Positions 51,706 to 60,563 of a DNA stretch of 64,000 nt are shown here, in pieces. A model generated the notes under the pieces. The model had not been told where the DNA came from. It saw nothing but the letters and a program-made list of their open reading frames with translations, and did no database searches. The stretch is from CALGDE01 sp964655355 (GTDB lineage Bacteria; Cyanobacteriota; Cyanobacteriia; CACIAM-69d). Both the position numbers and the translations under genes were made by a program. The number at the start of each line of letters is the position of its first letter. Positions within the stretch are counted from its first letter, which is position 1. The DNA is taken from assembly GCA_964655355.1 (NCBI GenBank), contig CAZZMD010000016.1, forward strand, positions 1-64,000. The letters run 5' to 3'.

Positions 51706-52383
51706 ATGATCCACGCATCTCACTCCGATCGCTCGACCCACACGTATGATGTTCCGTCCAAGTTGGTGATTAATCATCAGCAGGTGGGGGGGCTCATTGT
51801 CTGTTACGAACACCATGCGGAATTTTTGGGGCCAGGGGCGATCGCCCACGGCTCGTCCGCGACGCATCCCACCCATGTGGTGGCCCTAGGGAATCCGATT
51901 GTATGGTCGGTGAGTGATCCCGAGGCGATCGCCGCGGCATACCGACGGCGGCAGCTGTGGTTAGCGTGGTTAGCCCGTTTAACGGGGGTAGGAGATGCCC
52001 AGGAGCGTTGCCGCCGGTTGCTCCAGGGACTGGAGGGGTTATTTAATCGCCAGGACGTGAGCCAAGTTTCCGACGAAACCTTATCCCTATTGATCGGGGT
52101 GTTCCCCAGCACCATGGCCGCAGTGCGGTCCGAGCGTCGCCGCCGGCTGACCCCGGTGCCCATCAATCGGAAAGGATCCCGTCCCAGCTCCCAATCTGTT
52201 TTTGCGCTGCCCCGTCGCACGCCATCCCCCCATCCTTTTTCCTCACGCCCCAGTCAGCCCTCCGGATTGCCGCAAAATCCAAAGTGGCGATCGCGTAATC
52301 CTCAGCGTAATCATCCCGCTACGTCCCAGCCAGCGGTACACCCTTCGGCTCACGCCTATCGCCGGTCCCAGACGATCGCCTAG
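51706..52383 (+). CDS. hypothetical protein with basic, Ser/Pro-rich tail
   Basis: 225 residues. Residues 20-60 look beta-rich (SKLVINHQQVGGLIVCYEHH); 75-140 are helical (AYRRRQLWLAWLARLTGVGD, LEGLFNRQDVSQVSDETLSL). The last 75 residues are disordered, rich in Ser, Pro and Arg. No catalytic motif, signal or membrane helix. It follows rnpB and precedes lysC on the same strand; I do not recognise the family. Confidence 0.6.
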   Translation: MIHASHSDRSTHTYDVPSKLVINHQQVGGLIVCYEHHAEFLGPGAIAHGSSATHPTHVVALGNPIVWSVSDPEAIAAAYRRRQLWLAWLARLTGVGDAQERCRRLLQGLEGLFNRQDVSQVSDETLSLLIGVFPSTMAAVRSERRRRLTPVPINRKGSRPSSQSVFALPRRTPSPHPFSSRPSQPSGLPQNPKWRSRNPQRNHPATSQPAVHPSAHAYRRSQTIA

Positions 52384-52550
52384 GGAGCGTTTGGCGCACG
52401 GATCGCCCAAAGTGTTGCAGACCCTTTAGGATGGGGCGCTGACGGGGTTGAAGCGGATGAAAAATGGTAATCTTCCCAGGGACAACGGACGCGGGGTTCG
52501 ACCGGTCCGACGGTCCGAACCTGTCCCCATCCATTTTCCTGCAATCAGTA

Positions 52551-54389
52551 ATGGCGTTAATTGTCCAAAAATTTGGCGGTACTTCCGTCGGTTCCGTCGA
52601 ACGTATCCAGGCGGTCGCAAAACGGGTCCAAAGCACTGTGGCCGCGGGTCATCAGGTGGTGGTGGTAGTGTCGGCCATGGGCAAAACGACGGATACGTTG
52701 GTGGAGCTGGCGAATGCCATTAGTGCCAATCCCAGCCGGCGAGAGATGGATATGTTGCTGTCCACCGGGGAGCAGGTGTCTATTTCTTTGCTGAGTATGG
52801 CGTTGCAGGAGCTGGGGCAGCCGGCGGTGTCCATGACCGGGGCCCAGATGGGCATCACGACGGAGGCGGCCCACAGTCGGGCGCGAATTTTACGAATTGG
52901 GACCGATCGCCTGCGCCGGTGTTTGGAGGCGGGCAATGTGGTCGTGGCGGCGGGATTTCAGGGGATCTCCAGCGGCGAGTCCGCGGGGGAGGAGTTTGAG
53001 ATTACGACCCTGGGGCGCGGGGGATCGGATACGTCGGCGGTGGCGTTGGCGGTGGCCCTCCGGGGCGATCGCTGTGAGATTTATACGGATGTGCCGGGGA
53101 TTTTGACGACGGATCCGCGGATTGTGCCGGAAGCTCAGTTGATGGGGTCGGTGACCAGTGATGAAATGTTGGAGCTGGCTAGTTTGGGGGCCAGCGTGTT
53201 GCATCCCCGCGCCGTTGAGATTGCTCGGAATTATGGGATGCCCTTGGTGGTGCGATCCAGCTGGACGGAGGATCCCGGGACGTGGGTCACGTCAGCGGAA
53301 GTGAGCGATCGCCCGTTGGATAATCTAGAAATTTCCCGGGCGGTGGATGCGGTGCGCTATGACATCCACCAAGCCCAGGTGAATTTATTGCATGTGCCAG
53401 ACCGTCCGGGGATCGCAGCGCAGATTTTTGGGGAAATGGCGGCAAACGGCGTCTCGGTGGAGCTGATTGTGCAATCCATCTATGAAGAAAATACGAATGA
53501 TATTGCCTTTACGGTGCGGGAAACGGCGGCGGACCAGGCGCAATCCCTAACGGAACAGTTGGCGATCGCGTTTACGCCGAAGCCGGGGGGCACACCGCTG
53601 GTGTGGACGGTGGACCGGCAAGTGGCGGAGGTGAGCATCCATGGGGCCGGGATGATTGGGCGACCGGGGGTAGCGGCCAAAATGTTTGCGACCCTGGCGG
53701 CGTTGGGGGTGAATATTGAAATTATTTGCACGTCGGAGGTGCAGGCGGGTTGCATTATTGGTCCCGCCCCGGGCGACGAGGATGCGGATCTAACAAAAAT
53801 CTGCGATCGCGCGGTGGCGGCATTGCGGGAAGCCTTTGAGATCGAAGAGGCTGCCGAAGGAACGCCCCTGCTATTGGAGGATGATCCCACCCTGGCTGCG
53901 GTGTGTGGGGTGGCGCTGGATGAGAAGCAAAGTCAGATTGCCATTCGCCATATTCCCGATCGCCCCGGAATGGCAGCCCAGATTTTTGAGCAGTTGGCGG
54001 AGGATGGCGTCAGTGTGGATATGATTGTCCAGTCCCAGCGCCGTAGCGAACACCAGGGCAATCCCACCCGCGATATCGCGTTTACCCTGGCGGAAATTGA
54101 TGTTGAAACCGCGAGCCAGCGCCTTAAGGCGATGGCAAAAACCGAGGGGTGGGGGGACGTGGATGTGATCCCGGCGGTGGCCAAGGTCAGCATTGTGGGC
54201 ACGGGGATGGAGGCGCGGCCGGGGGTCGCGGCTCAAATGTTCCAGGCGTTGGCGGACCGGGGCATTAATATTCAAAGCATCACCACCTCCGCCATTAAGG
54301 TGAGCTGTGTGGTGGCGCGCGATCGCGGAAAGGAAGCGGTGAAGGCAATCCACGAAAAATTCAATCTGGGGCAGCCCGCCGAAGATTAG
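52551..54389 (+). CDS. lysC: aspartate kinase with four ACT domains
   Basis: 612 residues from the ATG at 52551 (the frame is open upstream to 52464). First enzyme of Lys/Thr/Met synthesis. The kinase domain (1 to about 250) opens with IVQKFGGTSVGSVERIQ and has TTLGRGGSDTSAVALA and IYTDVPGILTTDPRIV. The rest is a duplicated pair of ACT domains: VPDRPGIAAQIFGEMAANGV, GAGMIGRPGVAAKMFATLAA, then again IPDRPGMAAQIFEQLAEDGV and GTGMEARPGVAAQMFQALAD. Four ACT domains are the known cyanobacterial form, about 600 residues. Feedback inhibition by Lys and Thr is expected. Confidence 0.95.
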   Translation: MALIVQKFGGTSVGSVERIQAVAKRVQSTVAAGHQVVVVVSAMGKTTDTLVELANAISANPSRREMDMLLSTGEQVSISLLSMALQELGQPAVSMTGAQMGITTEAAHSRARILRIGTDRLRRCLEAGNVVVAAGFQGISSGESAGEEFEITTLGRGGSDTSAVALAVALRGDRCEIYTDVPGILTTDPRIVPEAQLMGSVTSDEMLELASLGASVLHPRAVEIARNYGMPLVVRSSWTEDPGTWVTSAEVSDRPLDNLEISRAVDAVRYDIHQAQVNLLHVPDRPGIAAQIFGEMAANGVSVELIVQSIYEENTNDIAFTVRETAADQAQSLTEQLAIAFTPKPGGTPLVWTVDRQVAEVSIHGAGMIGRPGVAAKMFATLAALGVNIEIICTSEVQAGCIIGPAPGDEDADLTKICDRAVAALREAFEIEEAAEGTPLLLEDDPTLAAVCGVALDEKQSQIAIRHIPDRPGMAAQIFEQLAEDGVSVDMIVQSQRRSEHQGNPTRDIAFTLAEIDVETASQRLKAMAKTEGWGDVDVIPAVAKVSIVGTGMEARPGVAAQMFQALADRGINIQSITTSAIKVSCVVARDRGKEAVKAIHEKFNLGQPAED

Positions 54390-54417
54390 GGATTATGGCA
54401 GTTTTGGTCCTGAGATT

Positions 54418-55446
54418 CTAGGCTTGGGACGTGGCGGGCACCGTCAGAATCGTTTGCAGGTCTGCCATCACATCCTGAGCGCTTTGGTAGCGATCGCGCA
54501 CCGCCTGCTCCAGCAATTTATCGAGCAATTGCCCCACCCGTTCATCGATCCCAGTCGTGACGGGCATCTGAGAAAAAGTACGACGGGCCCCACTGTCTTT
54601 CGCTGGAGGCTGCTCTTGGGGAGCCGTCGGCGGTGCACCCCCATGCAACTCCTCTAGACTCAAGGTGTCGTGCCATTGGGCCAGTTGCTCCCGCCAGGGC
54701 CAACGCCCCGTCAAGGGGTTATACAGCTCATCGGGGGGAACGCCGGTCAATAGGAAAATGCAAATCACGCCGAGGCTATAGAGATCGCTAGCGGGATAGG
54801 CCTGTCCCCCCCGGAGCTGTTCAATGGGGGAATAGCCCTCCGTGCCGATTTTCGTACCGGGTTTGCCGCCGCCTTCGGGATCGAGCTGCTTCGCAATGCC
54901 AAAATCGATCGCCACATAACGGTTATCGGTTTTGCGACAAATAATATTATCCGGCTTCAAATCTCGGTGGATAACGCTCTTGTTATGGATGAAATGCAAC
55001 ACCGGCAGCAGATCCTTGAGCAGTCGCAAAATTTGTTTTTCGTTGAAGGGACCGTTGCGGTGGAACTCCTGAAGCAAATTCGGTCCCGCGATAAATTCCT
55101 GCACCAGATATAGGCGACCATTGTCCTCGAAATAGGCCAGCAAACTGGGGATTTGCGGATGTTCCCCCAGGTCCCGCAGCCGGATGGCTTCTTGGCTGAA
55201 CAGGCGAATCGACTTTTTCAGGGCGGCCCGGGTTTTGACCCGGGGGGAAAATTGTTTGATCACACAGGGGGTGTCCAGGCGATCGCGATCCACCGCCAGA
55301 TAAGTCCGCCCAAAACCTCCCCGTCCCAGGGGACGAACAGCACGGTAATGCCCCCGCAGCAACAAGGGTTCCCCACAGGACCGGCAATTGGGGCCTGAAT
55401 GGTCATTTTTCGGGGCTTCGCAACGGGGATTGAGGCAGTGGCTCAT
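54418..55446 (-). CDS. serine/threonine protein kinase, short form with zinc ribbon
   Basis: 342 residues from the ATG at 55446. The N-terminus is a small Cys-rich element (SHCLNPRCEAPKND, NCRSCGEPL) common in cyanobacterial SpkB-type kinases. The kinase domain has the glycine loop LGRGGFGRTYLA (40-51), Lys64, the catalytic loop HRDLKPDN (His160, Asp162) and DFG at 181-183, so it should be active. It stops just after the kinase domain: no membrane helix or sensor repeats follow. The target is unknown. Confidence 0.92.
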   Translation of the reverse strand: MSHCLNPRCEAPKNDHSGPNCRSCGEPLLLRGHYRAVRPLGRGGFGRTYLAVDRDRLDTPCVIKQFSPRVKTRAALKKSIRLFSQEAIRLRDLGEHPQIPSLLAYFEDNGRLYLVQEFIAGPNLLQEFHRNGPFNEKQILRLLKDLLPVLHFIHNKSVIHRDLKPDNIICRKTDNRYVAIDFGIAKQLDPEGGGKPGTKIGTEGYSPIEQLRGGQAYPASDLYSLGVICIFLLTGVPPDELYNPLTGRWPWREQLAQWHDTLSLEELHGGAPPTAPQEQPPAKDSGARRTFSQMPVTTGIDERVGQLLDKLLEQAVRDRYQSAQDVMADLQTILTVPATSQA

Positions 55447-55659
55447 GGGTGTGGCAGACGGGGCAACAGCATTGGCGGCGGAGTAGCGGGCAGAGTTGAG
55501 CACCCCAGTCCCCATTCTGCCCAATGGGGATCACTCGAAACAACAAACGGTTTATTGCGTGATTTTACGGTGTTGCTCAGGGTTACGGTAACCCTAGTTT
55601 TACCGATTCTAACTTTACCTATAGGGGCAATGGAGATAGGGACAAGGTCGTGCCGAGGC

Positions 55660-56772
55660 TTAACGGGTTTCCGCCTCCACCCGGCCAGGGACAGGCTCCT
55701 GGGGCTCCGGGCGGGCACTGGACACAATGGGCACAGCGGCGCGATCGCGGATTAACCGTTGCACCGCCGCCAGGGTGGCATTCAGCTCCGGACCTCGCCG
55801 ATGGGGATGGGCGAGATAGGCTTTCTGTTCCTGGTCGATGGCGCGTACATCCTGGCGCACCAACCCCTCTAGCAATCCCTTGGCCGCATTGAACAAAAGA
55901 TTCTTGACCCAGCGACGGAAAGGCACCGGCAATTTATGGAGTCGCCAGAATGCATTGAGGGAGGTGAAGTGAATGAGGTAGGCGCGGGTGCGCTGGGGAC
56001 CCACCGGACAGAACAGGCAATAAATTACGAAATCCTGCCCCAGGGTGGAATGCCAATGGGGATAGCGATAGCTGACGGTGAGGGGTTCCGGGTGAAGGCG
56101 GCGGAGGGACGGGACAAACAGCTGGGAGACGGACCAGATTTTGTCGATGCGATAGTAACTTTGTGCATCGTATTCAGCGGTGACGGTGCCCCCCTCGGTT
56201 ACCAGATTCTCTAGCCGTGCCTCTGCCCACGCTTGATAGTTGTCGTGGAGGTGACCGTGGTACATGTCCATCAGGTTTTCGATCAGGAACGAAAAATGCC
56301 CCGGACAGTCCACGGTGGCGACGCTGGCAATGTAGTTCAGGTGATCCCACTCAGGGATCGCCATGGGCGGCGGCAGGGTCTCCACATCGGCATTGGCGAC
56401 GGGATAGACCCAGATAAACCCATCCTGTTGGCAAATCGGATAGGTGGGAATCTGGCAGGTGGGTAATTTTTGATTGTCAGCGAGGTAGGGAACAGTCTTA
56501 CAACTACCGTCGCCATTAAATTGCCAGCCATGGTAGGGGCATTCCAGAGCATCATTCACCACGGCCCCATCGGATAGCTTTACGAAGCGGTGGGGGCAAC
56601 AGTCATCCATGGCGGCGAGGGTGCCGTCGCTCTTCCGATAAACGACGATCGCCTTGCCCCAGATTTCTACTTCCAACGGGCGATCGCCCAACTCATCGAC
56701 CCGAGCCGCGACATACCAACAATTCGGGTCAATGCTCGCTTCCCGGAGAGAGATCATCGGATCGATTCCCAT
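55660..56772 (-). CDS. Rieske non-haem iron oxygenase, alpha subunit type
   Basis: 370 residues from the ATG at 56772, where GGAG lies upstream. The Rieske [2Fe-2S] ligands are Cys59-Pro-His61 and Cys78-Pro-Tyr-His81. The mononuclear iron site is in ENLMDMYHGHLH. This group contains pheophorbide a / chlorophyllide oxygenases and other ring-hydroxylating enzymes. The protein lacks an evident CxxC near the end as in pheophorbide oxygenase (PaO/Lls1) and is shorter, so the substrate is left open. It needs ferredoxin or a reductase, none encoded nearby. Confidence 0.88.
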   Translation of the reverse strand: MGIDPMISLREASIDPNCWYVAARVDELGDRPLEVEIWGKAIVVYRKSDGTLAAMDDCCPHRFVKLSDGAVVNDALECPYHGWQFNGDGSCKTVPYLADNQKLPTCQIPTYPICQQDGFIWVYPVANADVETLPPPMAIPEWDHLNYIASVATVDCPGHFSFLIENLMDMYHGHLHDNYQAWAEARLENLVTEGGTVTAEYDAQSYYRIDKIWSVSQLFVPSLRRLHPEPLTVSYRYPHWHSTLGQDFVIYCLFCPVGPQRTRAYLIHFTSLNAFWRLHKLPVPFRRWVKNLLFNAAKGLLEGLVRQDVRAIDQEQKAYLAHPHRRGPELNATLAAVQRLIRDRAAVPIVSSARPEPQEPVPGRVEAETR

Positions 56773-57027
56773 TTTGCGCTCCCTGCTCAAAGCGTTCAAC
56801 CGATAGGTTCAAGTTTTATATGGCTTCCATACAGCCAAACTTGCGCCTCTAATCTAGATCATCGGTCCCGGAAGCGGCAGGAATGAGCGCTACCATGGCA
56901 CAATCGTTTGCAATTTTTACCCGTTCGCAATTTTCGCAATTTTTGAGAGTCGCAACTTTTGAAACGGGATTCCCCAACGATTGCAGCCCCCCCCTGCCCA
57001 TTTCCTATCCCTCGGGATGCGATCGCC

Positions 57028-57465
57028 ATGGACACCGATACCCCCACCCCGACCCCCGATTCCAACGATGCCAGCGTCACTGCCATCTCAGGTTGGCCGC
57101 GACTTCTACGGTGGCTCAGGAGTGGTTTTTGGACCGGGTTAGGCTACATGCTCTCGCCCCTGTCCTGGTGGAATGATGTTTTTTTCAATCTGCCGATCGC
57201 CTATGGCTTTGGGTATCTCGTAGCCCTGCTGAATCCCGATTGGTTTTTACCGGGCACCGTGGCCGGCTATTGGCTCTCCAACGTCATTGGCATTGTCATG
57301 ATGCAGGTGGGCATTACGGACGTGGTGTGGAGCGATCGCCCGCGTAACCTAAAACGGGATATGCTCTGGGGCGTTGTGGGGTCCACCGCCTACACGGTCA
57401 TCATCGTCGCCCTCGCCCGGTGGAATGTGTTGCCCCTGCCGGATTTATCGTTTGGTTTGTCCTAG
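57028..57465 (+). CDS. membrane protein, unknown function
   Basis: 145 residues from the ATG at 57028 (an ATG at 56959 would add 23). Three hydrophobic stretches: IAYGFGYLVALLNPDWF, VAGYWLSNVIGIVMMQVGIT and MLWGVVGSTAYTVIIVALAR. No family recognised. It ends 41 bp before the response-regulator gene on the same strand, so the two may be co-transcribed. Iterated CGCAATTTT-like motifs lie at 56907-56960 upstream. Confidence 0.65.
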   Translation: MDTDTPTPTPDSNDASVTAISGWPRLLRWLRSGFWTGLGYMLSPLSWWNDVFFNLPIAYGFGYLVALLNPDWFLPGTVAGYWLSNVIGIVMMQVGITDVVWSDRPRNLKRDMLWGVVGSTAYTVIIVALARWNVLPLPDLSFGLS

Positions 57466-57506
57466 TTTTGCCCCAATAATTTGCATAATTTGCCCTAACC
57501 CCTGCC

Positions 57507-58247
57507 ATGGCTAAGGTCTTGCTGGTGGATGATGAAATCGCCCTGACGGATTCCCTGAGCCGGGTGCTCCGTCGGGAGGGCTATGACGTTCAGGTGGCCA
57601 GCGATGGCAGTGCCGGCTATAACCAGGCGATCGCGGATACCTTCGACCTATTTATTTTGGATTGGATGTTACCGGGGCAAAGCGGTATTGATCTCTGCCG
57701 CCGGTTACGACAACAGGGCATTGCCACCCCCGTGCTGTTCCTGACCGCCAAAGATACGATTGATGACCGGGTTCAGGGGCTCGATTCCGGTGCCGATGAC
57801 TATCTCGTAAAACCGTTTGAATTGCGAGAACTGTTGGCGCGGGTGCGAGCCCTAATTCGGCGATCGCCCACCCTCCCCGCCGACGCCTTACCCGTTCCCA
57901 ATTCCCCCACCGCCCTAGATTCAGGGGCCGATACTGAAGCCGATATTGCATTGGACGCCCCTAACCGCATCGCCTATCGTAGCGGTCAAGCGATCGAGCT
58001 ATCGGAAAAGGAAACCCAGTTACTCGCATTATTTTTGCGATCGCCCCAACAGGTGCTGAGTCACGACGAGATTTACCAAGCCCTATGGGGGGACAAAAAC
58101 CGCCCCAGTAGTAACGCGATCGCCGCCCAAATCCGCCTCCTCCGCCGCAAAATTGAGCAGCCCGACGAAGCCCCCCTTATCCGCAGCGTCTATGGTCGGG
58201 GTTACCGATTCAATCCCACGCCTTCCCCCGATCCCGACAGCGAGTAA
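57507..58247 (+). CDS. OmpR/PhoB-family response regulator
   Basis: 246 residues. The receiver domain (1-120) has the acidic pair Asp8-Asp9, phospho-acceptor Asp52 in LFILDWMLPG and the conserved Lys in DDYLVKPFELRELLARV. After a linker of about 25 residues comes a winged-helix DNA-binding domain (about 150-240; ELSEKETQLLALFLRSPQQV, AIAAQIRLLRRKIE, IRSVYGRGYRFNP). No histidine kinase is adjacent, so its signal is unknown. It resembles the copper/RppA-type regulators in layout, without proof. Confidence 0.93.
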   Translation: MAKVLLVDDEIALTDSLSRVLRREGYDVQVASDGSAGYNQAIADTFDLFILDWMLPGQSGIDLCRRLRQQGIATPVLFLTAKDTIDDRVQGLDSGADDYLVKPFELRELLARVRALIRRSPTLPADALPVPNSPTALDSGADTEADIALDAPNRIAYRSGQAIELSEKETQLLALFLRSPQQVLSHDEIYQALWGDKNRPSSNAIAAQIRLLRRKIEQPDEAPLIRSVYGRGYRFNPTPSPDPDSE

Positions 58248-58283
58248 GTCGCGATCACCCTAGGATCGGCTCGGGGTCAGTCA

Positions 58284-58799
58284 TTAGGGCAACCGCTTAA
58301 AAAAGGCATCCACCTCGCCCTTCGCTTTGTCGTCCAGACGTTGCCAATCCACATCGCCGTCGTCCCCCAGCAATGTTGTATCCACCTCCACCGCAACGCG
58401 ATCGCCCGCACTGAGGGCCGCCCGCGCCGCATAATCCTTGAAGCAGATCCGATAGCACACCTGCCATAGGTCAATCATGGCCCGGCGATCGCCCTTCTGG
58501 AGGTGAAACGTATACAGAGGCTGAGGCTGGGGCAGCGCATCCAAAGCCCCTTGAATTTCGTCCACGCGGGGCATATCTCCCACCTTCTCCGCCTCCTTGA
58601 GCTGCTGTTCCAACAGCTTAATTCGCACCTTCATTTCCTCCGTCGTATCCTCAGGCCAACGCCATTCCTCCTCGTATTTCCCCTCCCAATCCGACGCCTC
58701 CAACGCCCGGCGAATATTATCGATCGCCCGAATCAACGCCGGCTGCATCAACGCTTCCGCCTGGTACCACGCCGTGATATCGCTTAATTTCGGTTTCAT
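58284..58799 (-). CDS. conserved hypothetical protein
   Basis: 171 residues from the ATG at 58799 (MKPKLSDITAWYQAEALMQP). The N-terminal half is helical and charged (NIRRALEASDWEGKYEEEW, EEMKVRIKLLEQQLKEAEKV); the C-terminal half looks alpha/beta (YTFHLQKGDRRAMIDLWQVC, VAVEVDTTLLGDDGDVDWQR). No catalytic motif. It is soluble and looks like a real, conserved protein, but I do not recognise the family. It is convergent with the response regulator gene. Confidence 0.65.
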   Translation of the reverse strand: MKPKLSDITAWYQAEALMQPALIRAIDNIRRALEASDWEGKYEEEWRWPEDTTEEMKVRIKLLEQQLKEAEKVGDMPRVDEIQGALDALPQPQPLYTFHLQKGDRRAMIDLWQVCYRICFKDYAARAALSAGDRVAVEVDTTLLGDDGDVDWQRLDDKAKGEVDAFFKRLP

Positions 58800-59000
58800 A
58801 GGGGGAGCAGATGGTAAACAATGAACAGTCAGAAGGGGAAAAACGGCAAAGCTGGATAGGGTGAGCGATCGCCTACAGCCTTGCAACATCGCGGCGATTA
58901 AGGCTTAACCTAAGGCTTAAATTTTAAACCGTTTGCCCTACCCGCAGCGTCCAGCAACGTAGCATTCCCTCCCCGAGTCCCCCGCCCCCAGGTGCGCCCC

Positions 59001-60347
59001 ATGCCGTCGATCGCCCGTAAAAATTTATTCGAAGATATTCCTCGCTTCCTGGTGGCCCAAGCGGGCATCATCTTTTCCGTGAGCCTGGTGACGATTCAGA
59101 CGGGGGTGTTTCAGGGGTTTATGAAATCCGCGTCGGTGTTGGTGGATAACGCCAGCGCGGATCTATGGATTACCTCCAAGGATTTTGTCCATATGGAATT
59201 GACCCTGCCCCTGCCCTATGAACGGGTGGTGGAGGTGCGTCAGGCGGAGGGGGTCGACCGGGCGGAGGCGGTGATGCTCAGCAAAGCCCTCTGGCGCGAT
59301 CGCGATGGGCAGTTAGATACGGTCTCGGTGTTGGGAACCCATCCCGGGGCAATTTTGTTGCAGCCGTGGAATGCATCCCGCGACGATATCCAAAATTTGA
59401 ATCAGCCCTATCAAATCCTGGTCGATCGCGGCAGCCTGTCCAGCCTGAACCTAGCCGCTTCCAGTTCAAGCGCCGGTGCAGCCGATTTCGTCGATTCAGA
59501 CCGTTCATCACTGGGGGGAACAGGCACCGTGAACGGCCTACCAGCAACGGTGACCGGTCTGACCCAAGGCACCCGATCCGTTGTCTTCAGCCCGTTTGTA
59601 TTTGTGTCCCTAGAAACCGCCAAGGGATATCTCACCGGTAGCCGTCAGGGGTTGGTGGACTGCCAGGTGGGGGAAAACGGGGAAATTAGCTGTGCCCAAG
59701 CCGGTAGCGGCAGCAATGCGGCCATCCCCAGCAGCGACGACGCCGAGGACGGGGATTCAGCAGGAGCGACGGAAGCGACTGCACCGCCCCCCCTGCGCAA
59801 GCTAAATCTGGCGGATCCGGTGACGTTTATTTTGGTGCGGGCCGAAGCGGGTACCGATATCAACACCCTGAAAACTCAATTGGCAGAGCTGGTGCCGGAA
59901 GGCACGGTGTACACCGCGCGGGAGTTAGCAGCCGACACCCAAGCCTTCTGGCGAGATCGCACCGGGGTGGGATTTGTCCTAGCCTTGGGAGCCGTGGTGG
60001 GGATTATCGTCGGCATTGCGATCGTTGGGCAGATTTTATATACCCTCACCAGCGATCGCATCCGGGAGTTTGGCACCCTCAAGGCCATGGGGGCATCGAA
60101 CTGGACTCTCCGGCAAATTGTCATTGAACAATCCCTATGGATGGGGGTCTGCGGCTATCTACCGGGGGTCGCCCTGAGCTGGGGGGTCGCAACCTGGGCG
60201 ATGGCGGAGGCGGGGGTGATTATTACCATCACGCCGGTCAGTGTGGTGGTGATGTTTGCGGGGACCATACTCATGTGTGTGGGGTCGGCACTATTTGCCA
60301 TCCAAAAAATTAATCACGTTGATCCGGCGATCGTCTTCAAAGCCTAG
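59001..60347 (+). CDS. FtsX-like ABC transporter permease (MacB/DevC type)
   Basis: 448 residues from the ATG at 59001. One N-terminal membrane helix (FLVAQAGIIFSVSLVTIQTG), a periplasmic domain of about 270 residues, then three helices at the C-terminus (VGFVLALGAVVGIIVGIAIV; LWMGVCGYLPGVALSWGVAT; VSVVVMFAGTILMCVGSALF). The loop SDRIREFGTLKAMGASNWTL is the FtsX-domain signature. The periplasmic part has Ser/Gly/Ala-rich insertions (about 153-175 and 230-265). Such permeases export lipids or peptides with an ATPase and a membrane-fusion protein, none of which is encoded here. Confidence 0.88.
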   Translation: MPSIARKNLFEDIPRFLVAQAGIIFSVSLVTIQTGVFQGFMKSASVLVDNASADLWITSKDFVHMELTLPLPYERVVEVRQAEGVDRAEAVMLSKALWRDRDGQLDTVSVLGTHPGAILLQPWNASRDDIQNLNQPYQILVDRGSLSSLNLAASSSSAGAADFVDSDRSSLGGTGTVNGLPATVTGLTQGTRSVVFSPFVFVSLETAKGYLTGSRQGLVDCQVGENGEISCAQAGSGSNAAIPSSDDAEDGDSAGATEATAPPPLRKLNLADPVTFILVRAEAGTDINTLKTQLAELVPEGTVYTARELAADTQAFWRDRTGVGFVLALGAVVGIIVGIAIVGQILYTLTSDRIREFGTLKAMGASNWTLRQIVIEQSLWMGVCGYLPGVALSWGVATWAMAEAGVIITITPVSVVVMFAGTILMCVGSALFAIQKINHVDPAIVFKA

Positions 60348-60473
60348 AAGAGGATAGATGGGGACGTCGAACTGGAGAAAGGGTTTCCGTAGACAAACAA
60401 AAAATAACGTTAAGAACCTAGACATATCTGGAAGTGTTTGCTACTGTATGAGCGTGTGAGGAGCGAACTCAAG

Positions 60474-60517
60474 AAGAGCGCCGAGACGAAACATGGAAAG
60501 TCGTCGGCGCTCTTTTT
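60474..60517 (+). terminator. intrinsic terminator after FtsX-like permease gene
   Basis: AAGAGCGCCGA (60474-60484) pairs with TCGGCGCTCTT (60504-60514), followed by TTTTT at 60513-60517. It lies between convergent genes. Confidence 0.8.
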
Positions 60518-60563
60518 GATCCAATTTTTTGACTCAGTATTTTCCACCCAGTTTTTTGGCGAA

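Noticed and set aside
55660..56772. Pheophorbide a oxygenase
   Set aside because: The Rieske and iron sites fit, but the usual C-terminal CxxC and length of PaO are missing, so substrate is left open.
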